Positions 1-9,131 of a stretch of DNA of 64,000 nucleotides are shown piece by piece. The translations under genes were made by a program, and so were the position numbers. The stretch's first letter is position 1. Each line of letters starts with the position of its first letter. The notes below the pieces were generated by a model. It had not been told where the DNA came from. It was given only the letters and a program-made list of their open reading frames with translations, and did not search any database. The stretch is from Streptacidiphilus sp. 4-A2 (GTDB lineage Bacteria; Actinomycetota; Actinomycetes; Streptomycetales; Streptomycetaceae): contig JAAFYY010000001.1 in NCBI GenBank assembly GCA_014284505.1, positions 1,302,001-1,366,000 on the forward strand, in the 5' to 3' direction.

Positions 1-1438
1 GCTGATGGCGATGCTGGACAACCTGATCGTCAGCACCGCCCTGCCACCATCGTCGGCGACCTCGGCGGGCTGGCCCACCTCTCCTGGGTCACCGCCTATG
101 CCCTGGGCGCGGCGGTGACCACCCCGATCTGGGGGAAGCTGGGCGACCTGCACGGCCGCAAGTCCATGTTCATCGTGGCCATCGTGGTCTTCCTGATCGG
201 CTCCGCGCTCACCGGGATCTCCAGAACATGAACCAGCTGATCGCCTTCCGCGGGCTCCAGGGCCTGGGCGCGGGGGGCTGATGGTCGGCGCCATGGCCAC
301 CCTGGGCGACCTGGTCCCGCCGCGCGAGCGGGGCAGGTTCCAGGCACTGATCGGCGGCATGATGCCGGTCGCCTTCGTCGGCGGGCGCTGATCGGCGGGC
401 TGCTCACCGAACACCTCAGCTGGCGCTGGTGCTTCTACATCAATGTGCCGCTGGGATCGCCGCACTGCTGGTCACCGGCCTGGGCATGAAACTGCCGAAC
501 CGCCGGATCGAGGCCAGCATCGACTATGTGGGCGCGCTGCTGCTGGGCACCGGCATTGTCGCGATCACCCTGGTGGCCGCCTGGGGCGGCTCGCAGTACG
601 CCTGGGCCTCCGTCCCGGTGATCGGGCTCTCGGTGTTCGGCGTCGCCGCGCTGGTCACCTTCGTCTACTCGCAGAAGCGGGCCGCCGAGCCGATCCTGCC
701 CCCGGCCATGTTCCGGGACCGCAACTTCACCGTCTCCCAGATCATCAGCTTCCTGGTCGGCGCGGCGTTCGGCGCGCTGAACTTCATGCCGCAGTACTTC
801 CAGTACGTCCGCGGCGCCTCGCCGACGGCCAGCGGCCTGCTGCTGCTGCTGCTGATGTTCGGGATGCTGGCGGTGATGATCGTCGCCGGGCAGTCGGTCA
901 GCCGCACCGGCAGGTACCGGGTACTGATCATCGGCGGCGCGGTGATGACCGTCGGCATGGCGGTACTGCTGCTGCTCAAGGTCGACACGGCCACCATCGA
1001 AGCCTCGCTGCTCACCACCGTGCTCGGGCTCGGCATGGGCTTCCTGATGCAGAACACCATGCTGGTCACTCAGAACAGCGTGCCGCTGCGGAACATGGGC
1101 GCCGCCAGCGGCTCGGTCACCCTGTTCCGCACCGTCGGGGGCTCGCTGGGCATCGCCGTGTTCGGCTCGCTCTACACCCAGCGGCTGAGCAGCTCGCTGT
1201 CGCACAGCCTCGGCCCTCCGGGCGCTCCCTGGCCGCGGACGGCGCGCACATCCCGCCCTCCGCGCTGGTGCACGAACCGCTGGTGATCCAGCACGCCTTC
1301 AAGGCCGCGGTCACCGACGGCCTGCACAGCGTGCTGGCCGGCGGCACCGCGCTGGGCCTGCTGACCTTCCTGACCACGCTGCTGATCCGGGAGATCCCGC
1401 TGCGCTCCGGCGCCGCGCCGGGCGCACCGCTGGAGTAG
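1..1438 (+). CDS. DHA2-type MFS drug exporter, 5' end outside window
   Basis: Proton-coupled exporter of the 14-helix DHA2 (EmrB/QacA-like) branch of the major facilitator superfamily, expected to pump a drug or metabolite out through the cytoplasmic membrane. The window opens in the first helix with the family signature [11 protein letters not shown], followed by motif A ([13 protein letters not shown]) and a run of hydrophobic helices to the C-terminal [12 protein letters not shown]. The start codon is missing. The frame is broken by single-base losses near 44, 222, 278, 386, 455 and 1218, but the protein can be read through all of them to the TAG at 1436. No regulator is visible because the upstream side is cut. 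Substrate cannot be told from sequence. Confidence 0.9.
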
Positions 1439-1573
1439 CGCGCCGCGCGCCCGCCCCGGCAGGCCCCGGCCGCGACACCCCACCGGCCGACCCGGAGCCG
1501 CAGCCGGGTAAGCGGAGGGGGCATACTCGCAACCGGCATTGCAGACGATCACCTCACCTGCGGAGAACGAACC

Positions 1574-2313
1574 ATGGACGACAGGCTGCTTGCGCAGACC
1601 GTGACCATCACCGGGACCGACGGCACCGAGCTGGAGGCATACTCCGCACGACCGCTGGACGGCGCCCCGCGCGGCGGCGTCGTGGTGATCCACCACCTGC
1701 CCGGTTACGACCGCGCCACCAAGGAGATGGTGCTGCGCTTCGCCGCCGAGGGCTACAACGCGGTCTGCCCCAACCTCTACACCCGGGAGGCCCCCGGCGC
1801 CGACCCCGACGACGCCGCCGCGGCCGTCCGGGCCTTGGGCGGGGTGCCGGACGAGCGGCTGGTCGGCGATGTCGCCGGCGCCGCCGCCTACCTGCGCGGC
1901 CTGGACAACTCCAACGGCAAGGTCGGCGTCATCGGGCACTGCTCCGGCGGCCGTCAGGCCTTCCTGTCCGGTTGCAGCCTGGACCTCGACGCGGCGGTGG
2001 ACTGCTACGGCGCGTTTGTCACCGAGGCCGTGCCGGAGGGGGTCAACCTGAAGGTCACCCCGATCGCGCACCTGACCGAGAACCTCTCCTGCCCGCTGCT
2101 CGGCCTGTTCGGCGCCGAGGACAAGCACCCCTCCCCCGAGGCCACCGGCGCGCTGGAGGAGCTGCTCAAGCAGCACAGCAAGGAGTACGAGTTCCACACC
2201 TTCCCCGACGCCGGGCATGCCTTCTTCGCGGTGGACGCCCCAGCTACCGGCCGCAGGCGGCCAACGAGGGCTGGCAGCTGATCCTCGACTTCTTCGCCCG
2301 CAACGTCGGCTGA
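1574..2313 (+). CDS. Dienelactone hydrolase family protein
   Basis: Cytoplasmic alpha/beta hydrolase of the dienelactone hydrolase family (about 246 residues, usual length). The nucleophile elbow GHCSGG carries the catalytic Cys near residue 123; the acid lies in the GAEDKHPSPE segment and the His in DAGHAFF, giving the Cys-Asp-His triad of the family. The ATG at 1574 follows a GGAG-like site (gcggagaacgaacc). A single-base loss near 2240 shifts the last 25 residues, which resume as YRPQAANEGWQLILDFF. The small gene at 2334 follows within 20 bases on the same strand, so the two are probably co-transcribed. Substrate unknown; many actinobacterial members do not act on dienelactone. Confidence 0.88.
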
Positions 2314-2333
2314 CACCCCCTCCGGAGACCCGT

Positions 2334-2616
2334 ATGTGCACCTATCTCACCGAGCAGATCGAGATCACCGGCAGCGGCAAGGGCGCCGCCGGGTACTTCC
2401 CGCTCACCCGCGCCATGGTCTATGTCGACCACCCGCAGCACCCCCTACGAACACACCGTCAATGTGGACTTCCTCAACCCCGGCCTCGGCGCGGGTGCGC
2501 GGGTCGCGGTGGAGCTGACCGAGGAGGGCGCGCTGGCGCTGATCGAGGCGCTGCGCTCGGCCCTGGCCCACGCCCCGGCCGGCCTCGCCTCGGAGCGCCA
2601 GGGCCAGGCGTCCTGA
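2334..2616 (+). CDS. Small conserved protein, DUF6295-like
   Basis: Small protein of about 94 residues that begins MCTYLTEQIEITGSGKG and continues, after a one-base loss near 2443, with YEHTVNVDFLNPG and a C-terminal helix rich in Ala and Leu. I recall this pattern from the actinobacterial family DUF6295, often found next to dienelactone hydrolase genes; the family name is from memory. No membrane segment or signal peptide is seen. It lies 20 bases after the dienelactone hydrolase stop, and a GGAGACCCGT stretch precedes the ATG. A role as partner or accessory of the hydrolase is inference. Confidence 0.6.
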
Positions 2617-2699
2617 GCGGCGGCCCCGGCCGCGCGGTCGGCAGGCGGCGTCACCACGTGCCCGCCCGGGACCGCCGGCCGGGGCCGCAGCCGGTGCGG

Positions 2700-2952
2700 C
2701 AGCCGGCTCCGTGACCGGGTCACCGACCTGGTCACCGACGTGGCGTGCGCCCGGGCTCTCGCCCTGGCGCAGCTGCTCCAGCACCGCCTCCCGGTCCGCG
2801 AGCAGCACGGTGAGGATCCGCCGGGCCGCCCGCAGCAGGTCGGCGACGTCGGGCCCGGCCAGCGCGTAGAGCACGGTCGGGCCCTCCCGCAGCGAGACCA
2901 CGATCCCGGCCCGCCGCCGCCCGGCCGCTCCCCGGCCGGACAGCGGTCCGCC
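2700..2952 (-). pseudogene. C-terminal remnant of an ArsR-family regulator
   Basis: On the minus strand directly after the AIM24 gene the translation reads AGIVVSLREGPTVLYALAG and then DVADLLRAARRILTVLLADR. This matches the winged-helix beta hairpin and last helix of ArsR-type repressors. The recognition helix region that should precede it is absent: upstream there is only a GC-rich linker back to the AIM24 stop codon at 2955. The distal end is not defined, since the frame stays open into the opposite-strand DUF6295-like gene. It is therefore a truncated gene, or the tail of a regulator whose front was lost. Boundaries are approximate. Confidence 0.4.
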
Positions 2953-2954
2953 GC

Positions 2955-3640
2955 TCAGTTGTTGTCGGGCTGCGGCAGGTAGGGCTCAAGGGCGTGCGCC
3001 AGGTTGGGCAGCGGCATGCTCTGCAGCCAGATCTGGCCGGGGCCGGTCAGCGCCACCAGGTGGTAGCCGTCGCGGCCGAAGACCTTGTTGGCGATCCCGG
3101 GACGGTGGTGATCTTGAAACTCACACTGTCCTCGAACATGCCCACGTGCCCGGGGTGGACCAGCATGGTCTGCCCGGGGGCCAGGTTGTAGAGGTTGAGC
3201 TCACGGAGAGCTCGACCCAGGCCCGGCCCTGCCCCTCCAGCTTCTGCAGCACAAAGCCGTCGCCGCCCCACAGGCCGCCGCGGAAGGAGTGCTGGAACCC
3301 ACGCTGGCGCTGACCCCGGGCGTCCGGCCAGCCAGCCGTGCCGGTGCACCAGGAAGTGCCGCCGCGGTCGATGTCCACCGGCACTATGTGCCCGGGGACC
3401 TTCGCGGCGAAGGCCACCAGCGCCTCGCCGCCCTTGGACTGGTACTGGGTCAGGAATATGCCGCCGCCGCCACCGCGCGCTTGAGCGTCCCGAACAGACC
3501 GCCGCCCCCTGGGTGGTCTGCGACATGTGCACATTCGCCGTCATCCACGGACAGCTCGCCGTGCATGAGACCACGGACTCCTTGTCCTCCAGCTGGATCT
3601 CCAGCACGGGCAGGACGCTGCCCTTGATGTCAGCCCTCAT
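2955..3640 (-). CDS. AIM24/DUF124 family protein
   Basis: Member of the AIM24 (DUF124, TIGR00266-like) beta-sandwich family; bacterial function is unknown and yeast Aim24 is mitochondrial. Readable segments are GGGGIFLTQYQSKGGEALVA, the GDGFVLQKLEGQGRAWVELS strand pair, LNLYNLAPGQTMLVHPGHVG and the ending ALEPYLPQPDNN. The start at 3640 (MRADIKGSVLPVLEIQLED) has an AAGGAAA ribosome site; an in-frame codon five residues upstream is less likely. One-base losses near 3560, 3490, 3320, 3200 and 3095 break the frame. The protein is soluble with no signal peptide. It is divergent from the stress protein at 3993. Confidence 0.85.
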
Positions 3641-3992
3641 CAGGTTTCCTTCCACATGATCCGCCCGGCCCGACTTCCCCGGCGCAGGCGACTTCGCCGC
3701 CCCGCAGCAGGCACGTTATCGCCTGCGGCGACCTGCGACGACGCCCGGACGGACACAGTGCCGACACAAGATCGCCACCGGCCCCGGGGAGGCCGACACG
3801 AACCCTCGCCAACCCGGGTAAATGTCCATATTTGCCATAAAAAATGGGTGATTGCTATGCTCCGGAAGCGGACCGGCCGGCCCTCGACCCGTTGCGCCCC
3901 GAACCCGGTCACGCCCCCTGATCCGGTCCCGCCCCGGAATCCGGTATGCCCCGACGCGCCCGCCGGCGCCCGATGCCCGCAGGAGTCACCGC
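3641..3992. promoter_or_regulatory. Divergent promoter region; sigma70-like promoter for the Usp gene
   Basis: This 352-base gap separates two divergent genes. It contains the most AT-rich patch of the first 10 kb. On the plus strand TTGCCA at 3832-3837 and TATGCT at 3856-3861 form a -35/-10 pair with an 18-base spacer, pointing at the stress-protein gene and giving a leader of about 125 bases. A CCAT...ATGG symmetry overlaps the -35. No reading frame in the gap looks coding. Confidence 0.5.
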
Positions 3993-4821
3993 ATGGAGTC
4001 CATCCGTCCTTCCTGGTCGCCGTCGACGGTTCCGAGGACGGCTGGGCGGCCCTGGAGTGGACGGCCCGGGCCGCCTCCGGGTCGGCGCGCCACTGCGGGT
4101 GCTGCATGTCGCGGAGACCACCGGCGGGCTGGCGGAGGTGCTGCTCGGCCCGGGGCCCGAGCCCTCCCAGAACAACCCGGTCACCACCGAGGCGGTGGCC
4201 CGGGTCGGCTCGGCCGCGCCCGGGGTGACGGTCACCACCACCGTGATCGCCGGGGACCCGAAGCATGTGCTGCCGCGCAGAGCGGGGCGCGGCGCTGCTG
4301 GTGACCGGCACCCGGGGGCTCAGCGGGCTGCGCTGGCTGGCCGGGTCGGTCAGCCGGGCGGCGGCCGGCTACGCGCGCTGCCCGGTGGTGGTGCACAAGA
4401 GCAGCGAGTACGCCGCGGGCGGCCCGGTACTGGCCGGGCTCGACCCGGCCCACCCGCTGCCGGAGGTGCTCTCCTTCGCCGCGGCGCCGCCCGGGCGCTC
4501 AGGGCCCCGCTGCGGCTGATGGTCGGCGGCCTGCCCGCCGCCGAACTGCCCTCGGGCGAGCAGGCCGGATCTGCCCGCGCCCTGCTGGATCCGGTGCTGA
4601 CGGCGCTGCGCCAGGACCACCCGGGCCTTGAGGTCTCCGCCGAGTTCTCCGCCCGGGACGAGTCGGAGTGGCTGGTCGAGCTGTCGCCGACGGCGCAGCT
4701 GGTGGCGGTGGGCCGGGAGCTCAGCGGGCTGCTGCTGACCGATCCGCTGGGACATGCCGCCGACGCCCTGCTCGACCGGGCGCAGTGCCCGGTCGCGGTG
4801 ATCCCGGCCCGCCACCAGTGA
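3993..4821 (+). CDS. Universal stress protein, two Usp domains
   Basis: Cytoplasmic tandem UspA-domain protein of about 277 residues, a typical length for actinobacterial tandem Usp proteins that bind ATP and act in dormancy or hypoxia. The first domain starts LVAVDGSEDGWAALEWTARA and ends with the nucleotide-loop pattern GTRGLSGLRWLAGSVS followed by CPVVVH. The second domain has GPVLAGLDPAHPLPEVLSFA at its start and CPVAVIPARH at its end; its loop is degenerate (VGRELSGLLLTDPLGHAAD). The ATG at 3993 follows AGGAG. Single-base losses occur near 4011, 4085, 4280 and 4490. The gene is convergent with nagB. Confidence 0.88.
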
Positions 4822-4896
4822 GGCCCGGCACCGGGTCGGGCCCGGCGCCGGTGAACCCCGGCACCGGTGGGCCCGGCGCCGGGTCCGGCCGGACGC

Positions 4897-5677
4897 TCAG
4901 ATGCCCTGCCAGCCGGGCTTGGCCGCGTAGGTGGCCCGGAAGTAGTCGGCCAGCTTGAGCTCGGAGGCGGCGGCCTCGTCCACCACCACCGTGGCGTGCG
5001 GGTGCAGTTGCAGCGCGGAGGCCGGGACCAGCGCGGCGACCGGGCCCTCCACGGTCTGCGCCACGGCCTCGGCCTTGGCCTCGCCGGTGGCCAGCAGCAC
5101 CAGGTGCCGGGCCTCCAGGATGGTCCCTATGCCCTGGGTGATCACGTGGTGCGGGACCTCGTCCAGGCTGTCGAAGAAGCGGGCGTTGTCCACCCGGGTC
5201 TGCTGGGTCAGCGTCTTGATCCGGGTGCGGGAGGCCAGCGAGGAGCAGGGCTCGTTGAAGCCGATGTGGCCGTCGGTACCGATGCCCAGCAGCTGGAGGT
5301 CGACCCCGCCCGCCCCGGCCAGGGCCCGGTCGTAGTCGGCGCAGGCGGCGGCCAGGTCCCCGCCGAGCCGTCCGGGCCCATGAAGGAGTCCTCGGTCAGG
5401 CCGAGCGGCTCGACCACCTCGCGCAGCACCACCGCGCGGTAGGACTCGGGGTGGCCCTTGGGCAGCCCGACATACTCGTCCAGCTGGCAGATCCGGGCCC
5501 GGGAGACATCCAGCGCCCCCTCCGCACCCTGGCGGTCAGCGCCTGGTAGACCGGCAGCGGGGTGGACCCGGTGGCGACGCCGAGCAGCGCGTCGGGCTTG
5601 CGGGTCAGCAGGTCGGCGATCGCCGCCGCGATGAGCTCGCCGCCGGCCGCGGCGTCGGGAACGATCACAATCTCCAT
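4897..5677 (-). CDS. nagB: Glucosamine-6-phosphate deaminase
   Basis: Converts glucosamine 6-phosphate to fructose 6-phosphate plus ammonia, the entry of aminosugars from chitin and cell wall into glycolysis. The 260-residue length is standard. Visible family motifs are the start [20 protein letters not shown], the phosphate loop [15 protein letters not shown], the catalytic LDEYVGLP segment, and the [13 protein letters not shown] segment read in a shifted frame near 5280. The C-terminus is [12 protein letters not shown]. One-base losses lie near 5525 and 5370. A DasR operator sits 33 bases upstream, so repression by DasR and relief by glucosamine 6-phosphate is expected, as for nagB in Streptomyces coelicolor. 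Confidence 0.93.
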
Positions 5678-5709
5678 GCTGAAATCCCACCGATCTGAGG
5701 CGTTTGCAT

Positions 5710-5725
5710 CGTGGTATAGACCATT
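5710..5725. promoter_or_regulatory. DasR-responsive element (dre) of nagB
   Basis: The sequence CGTGGTATAGACCATT contains TGGTATAGACCA (5712-5723). It differs at one central base from the published DasR consensus core TGGTCTAGACCA. It is the only such site I found in the window and lies 33 bases ahead of the nagB start codon, where GntR/HutC-type repression is known for nagB in Streptomyces. Confidence 0.8.
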
Positions 5726-5770
5726 TAGCGAGATGATCTCACATGCGTCGGCCCCGGTGACACCCCTGGG

Positions 5771-6643
5771 TCACAGCCCGAACAGCCGCCGCGCGTTGTC
5801 GTGGCAGACCGCCCGCAGCCACTCCTCGCCGAGGTCCAGCCGGGCCAGCGCGGCCAGGGCGTGCGGGTAGCCGTAGGGAATGTTCGGAAAGTCGGTGCCG
5901 AGCAGCACCCGCTCCCCCAGATCCGCCAGCCGGGGCAGCTCGGACCGCGGGAACGGCGCCACCGCCTCGGTGAAGTCGGTGAAGGCCATGGTGGTGTCCA
6001 GATGCACGCCGGGGTGGCGCTGGGCCAGGTCGAGGAAGTCCGAGTACTCCGGCGTCCCCATGTGGGCGACCACCAGCCGCAGCCCCGGGTGGCGGGCCAG
6101 CAGCCGGGCCATCGGCTCCGGACCGGTGTGCTTGCCCGGCGCCGGCCCGGAGCCGCAGTGGGTGACCACCGGCAGGCCGGCCTCGGCGAGCAGCCCCCAC
6201 ACCTGGTCCAGCGACGGATCGTTCGGGTCGTAGCCGCCGACCTGGAGGTGGCACTTGAACACCCGGGCGCCGTCCTCGACCGCCCGCCGGACATACACCC
6301 CGGCGTCCGGCTCGGCGAAGAAGGTCGCGGTGTGCAGGCAGTCGGGAGTGCGCCCGGCGAAGTCGGCGGACCAGGCGTTCAGCCAGGCCGCCATCCCCGG
6401 CTTGTGCGGGTAGAGCATGGAGGTGAAGGCGCGGACGCCGAAGCCGCGCAGGGTCGCCAGCCGCTCCTCGCCGGTCCGGTAGCTGATCGGCCAGGGCCGC
6501 CCGACCAGCGGCCCGGCCGCGTCGAAGTACGCCCAGACCTTGGCCAGCACCCGCTCCGGCATGAAGTGGGTGTGCACATCGATCAGTCCTGGCAGGCCGA
6601 GCCCGGTCCAGAACCGGACGACCTGCTCCTCGTCCGTCGCCAT
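5771..6643 (-). CDS. Amidohydrolase family metal-dependent hydrolase
   Basis: Intact 290-residue TIM-barrel amidohydrolase of the amidohydrolase-2 (ACMSD-like) group, cytoplasmic. Metal ligands are visible in order: the HxH of GLIDVHTHFMPE at about residue 22-30, His in LPVVTHCGSGP, His in LVVAHMGTPEY, and Asp in VLLGTDFPNIPY near the C-terminus. The ATG at 6643 follows an AGAGGTGACAG leader. The gene lies behind nagB on the same strand, but 90 bases and the dre site separate them, so co-regulation is not shown. Enzymes of this group hydrolyse or decarboxylate small carboxylic substrates; the substrate here is unknown. Confidence 0.85.
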   Translation of the reverse strand: MATDEEQVVRFWTGLGLPGLIDVHTHFMPERVLAKVWAYFDAAGPLVGRPWPISYRTGEERLATLRGFGVRAFTSMLYPHKPGMAAWLNAWSADFAGRTPDCLHTATFFAEPDAGVYVRRAVEDGARVFKCHLQVGGYDPNDPSLDQVWGLLAEAGLPVVTHCGSGPAPGKHTGPEPMARLLARHPGLRLVVAHMGTPEYSDFLDLAQRHPGVHLDTTMAFTDFTEAVAPFPRSELPRLADLGERVLLGTDFPNIPYGYPHALAALARLDLGEEWLRAVCHDNARRLFGL

Positions 6644-6888
6644 CCGCTGTCACCTCTCGTCACCGGAGCCTCCCCCCGCCTGAACCGCCCCACCCGGGAA
6701 CCCCTGCCCGCGAGATCCCCGCCCGGCCCCGGGATCCCCGCCCGGCAGCTCACCGCGCACGGTCCTCACCCGAACCGTCCGGCCGAACCCGCCCGGCAAG
6801 ATGCGGCATTGAACAGTCGTCAGCAGGGCCGCCGACTGTCGCACCGGGCTACTCTTACACGTGCAGCACGCCGAATGAGGGGGAGCCA

Positions 6889-7709
6889 GTGACGCAGCAA
6901 CCGACCTATCCCGAGCCACTCGGGCGTGAACAGGGGCGGCTCGACACCGGTGTCCCCCACATAGCCAGGGTCTACGACTACTGGCTGGGCGGCAAGGACA
7001 ACTACGCGGCGGACCGGCTGGTCGCCGAGAAGGTCATCGCCACCGGCAACGCGGTGACCCACAACGTCCGGGCCAACCGGGCCTTCCTGGGCCGCGCCGT
7101 GCACTACCTGGCCGCCGAGGCGGGCATCCGGCAGTTCCTGGACCTGGGCACCGGACTGCCCTCCGCCGACAACACGCACGAGGTCGCCCAGCGGGTCGCC
7201 CCCGAGTCGCGGATCGTGTACACCGACAACGACCCGATCGTGCTGGCCCACGCCCGGGCCCTGCTCACCGGCAGCCGCCTGGGCTCCACCACCTACATCC
7301 ACGCCGACGTCCGGGACACCGGGCGGATCCTGGAGGAGGCGCGGAGACCCTGGACTTCTCGCAGCCGGTGGGAGTGGTCATGGCCGGGCTGATGCACTGC
7401 GTCCCGGACGAGGACGACCCGGCCGGGATCGTCGCGACCGTGCTCCGGGCGGTGCCCTCGGGCAGCTACCTGGCGCTGTCCCAGCCCGCCGCCGACATCA
7501 ACGCCACCGGGATGGCCCGGGCCGCCTCGGTGATGGACCAGCTGATGCCGGTCAAGATCACCTACCGGACCCGGGAGCAGGTGGCCCGGTTCTTCGCCGG
7601 CACCGAGCTGCTGGAGCCGGGCCTGGTCTCCGCCCCGCTGTGGCGCCCGCTGCCGGACGGCGACACCACCGCCCGCTCGGTCTGGGCCGGTGTCGGCCGC
7701 AAACCCTGA
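6889..7709 (+). CDS. SAM-dependent methyltransferase, DUF574 family
   Basis: Member of the actinobacterial DUF574 (Methyltransf_19, PF04672) group of class I methyltransferases, about 273 residues. The N-terminal signature VPHIARVYDYWLGGKDNYAA is unmistakable. The SAM site reads FLDLGTGLPSADNTHEVAQ, followed by the acidic loop IVYTDNDPIVLAHARA. The C-terminal part resumes after a one-base loss near 7348 with VGVVMAGLMHCVPDEDDPAG. The ATG at 6889 follows a GGGGGAGCC site. These proteins are abundant paralogues in Streptomyces and their substrates are mostly unknown. No partner gene is adjacent. Confidence 0.9.
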
Positions 7710-8109
7710 CCGGCCGGTGTCCCGGAAGGCTGGCAGCCACCCGGGAGGCCGCTGGGAGAACGCTGGGAGACAGGGGCGGGCACCCGCGGACGGCCGAAAA
7801 GGTACCCCGGGTGCACAGGCCGCGCAGGGCGGAAGAGAAGATGAACGTGTGGCAACCAAACTTCAGGCGTTCTCCTACCGTCTCCGGCCCCTGGGGCATC
7901 CCGGCGTCCGGGGACATTTCCGAACGCCGGACAGCTGAGGCGGGCGCCCGCCGCCGCACCCCACCGGTTGCCCCGTGAACGCCCAGCGGCGGATGCCGCA
8001 GAGGGCGCAGGGGCCTGCCGTTCCCGTACACGGGAGCCGTTGCGTGCCCGCCCGGTCGGCGCACCCGAACGGAGGCCCCGTCCGCCCTCGCCCTGAACCA
8101 CGAGAGTCC
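7710..8109. other. 400-base gap without a recognised gene
   Basis: No reading frame here has recognisable family features. An inverted repeat with 7-base arms CCGGCGT / ACGCCGG at 7901-7907 and 7924-7930 could end transcription from the methyltransferase gene. The rest is GC-rich leader for the next gene, with no clear -35/-10 pair. Confidence 0.4.
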
Positions 8110-8980
8110 ATGAAGAGCGATCACGTATACCTCACCCGCGAGCCCGACGACGGGCCCGACCACGGGTCGGACAGCACGGCTCGCGACGCCGCGGGCTCCG
8201 CCGCGCCCTCAGCCCCGCGCCGCTGGTGGCGGCGCAAGTGGGGCTGGGAGGTGCTGCTGGTCCTGTACGGCATCTACGACGGCAGCCGGCTGCTGGTGAA
8301 CACCAGCCCGGCCCAGGCCGAGCACCACGGCGAACAGATCCTCTCCTTCGAGCGCGGGCTGCACCTGAGCCCGGAGCACGCGATCAACCACCTGTTCGCC
8401 CGCAACGCCTGGCTCGGCATACCCGCCGACTTCATCTACGCCTCGCTGCACTACGTGATCACCGTGTGCGTGCTGTTCTGGGTGTGGCGCAAGCACCGCG
8501 ACCACTACCGCCGGGCGCGGACCTGGCTGGGTCTGACCACCCTGCTCGGCGTGGTCGGCTTCGTGGTCTTCCCGACCGCCGCCGCGGCTGCTGGGCCACG
8601 GCTTCATCGACATCCTGGCCCAGCACGCCTCGGTCGGCTGGTGGGGCGCCGGCGGCGGCGGGACCCCGCGCGGGCTCGACGACATGAGCAACGAGTTCGC
8701 GGCGATGCCCAGCCTGCACGTCGGCTGGGCCCTGTGGTGCGGGCTGCTGGTCTTCTTCCACGCCCGGCACCGGCTGGTGCGGGCACTGGGCCTGCTGTAC
8801 CCGTTCCTGATCGCCTTCGTGGTGATGGGCACGGCCAACCACTACCTGATGGACTGCGTGATGGGCGCGCTGGTGGCACTGGTGGCGCTGTTCGCCACCG
8901 GGCCGCTGCTGAAACTCAGCGACCGGGCGGGCCGCTCGGTACGGCTGTGGCTGCGCGCCCTGGGGCGGCGGCGCGGATGA
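8110..8980 (+). CDS. PAP2/AUR1-like membrane phosphatase or transferase
   Basis: Integral membrane protein of about 290 residues in the PAP2/inositolphosphotransferase (PF14378-like) group. It has a charged 40-residue N-terminal tail and then about six membrane helices. The acid-phosphatase core is seen in AAMPSLHVGWALWCG (C2-type SLH motif) and GTANHYLMDCVMGALVALV (C3-type motif with His and Asp), both in the last third. Such enzymes move or remove phosphate groups on lipid carriers in the membrane. A one-base loss near 8585 breaks the frame before the RLLGHGFID segment. It is a single gene, followed at once by a perfect hairpin. Confidence 0.82.
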
Positions 8981-8984
8981 CCGT

Positions 8985-9015
8985 CGGATGTGACGTGCAC
9001 GACACGTCACATCCG
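8985..9015. terminator. Perfect 13-bp hairpin after the PAP2 gene
   Basis: Arms CGGATGTGACGTG (8985-8997) and CACGTCACATCCG (9003-9015) are exactly complementary with a 5-base loop CACGA. It starts five bases after the stop codon at 8980 and has no T tract, as is usual for Streptomyces terminators. An operator role for the next gene (start 9132) is less likely but possible. Confidence 0.65.
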
Positions 9016-9131
9016 AATTCCGGCGTCCGAGGTGCGCGAGCGGTGACCGCCGGTGATTCTGGTGGCACGACCCGGCGCCCCCGGGCGACCACCGACGTTC
9101 CCGCTCCGCCGGGACGGGGCAGGAGCAGCAG

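Noticed and set aside
435..1205. Long opposite-strand frame in the exporter gene
   Set aside because: Its product is a Gln/His/Gly-rich composition typical of the antisense of a GC-rich gene, with no family pattern.
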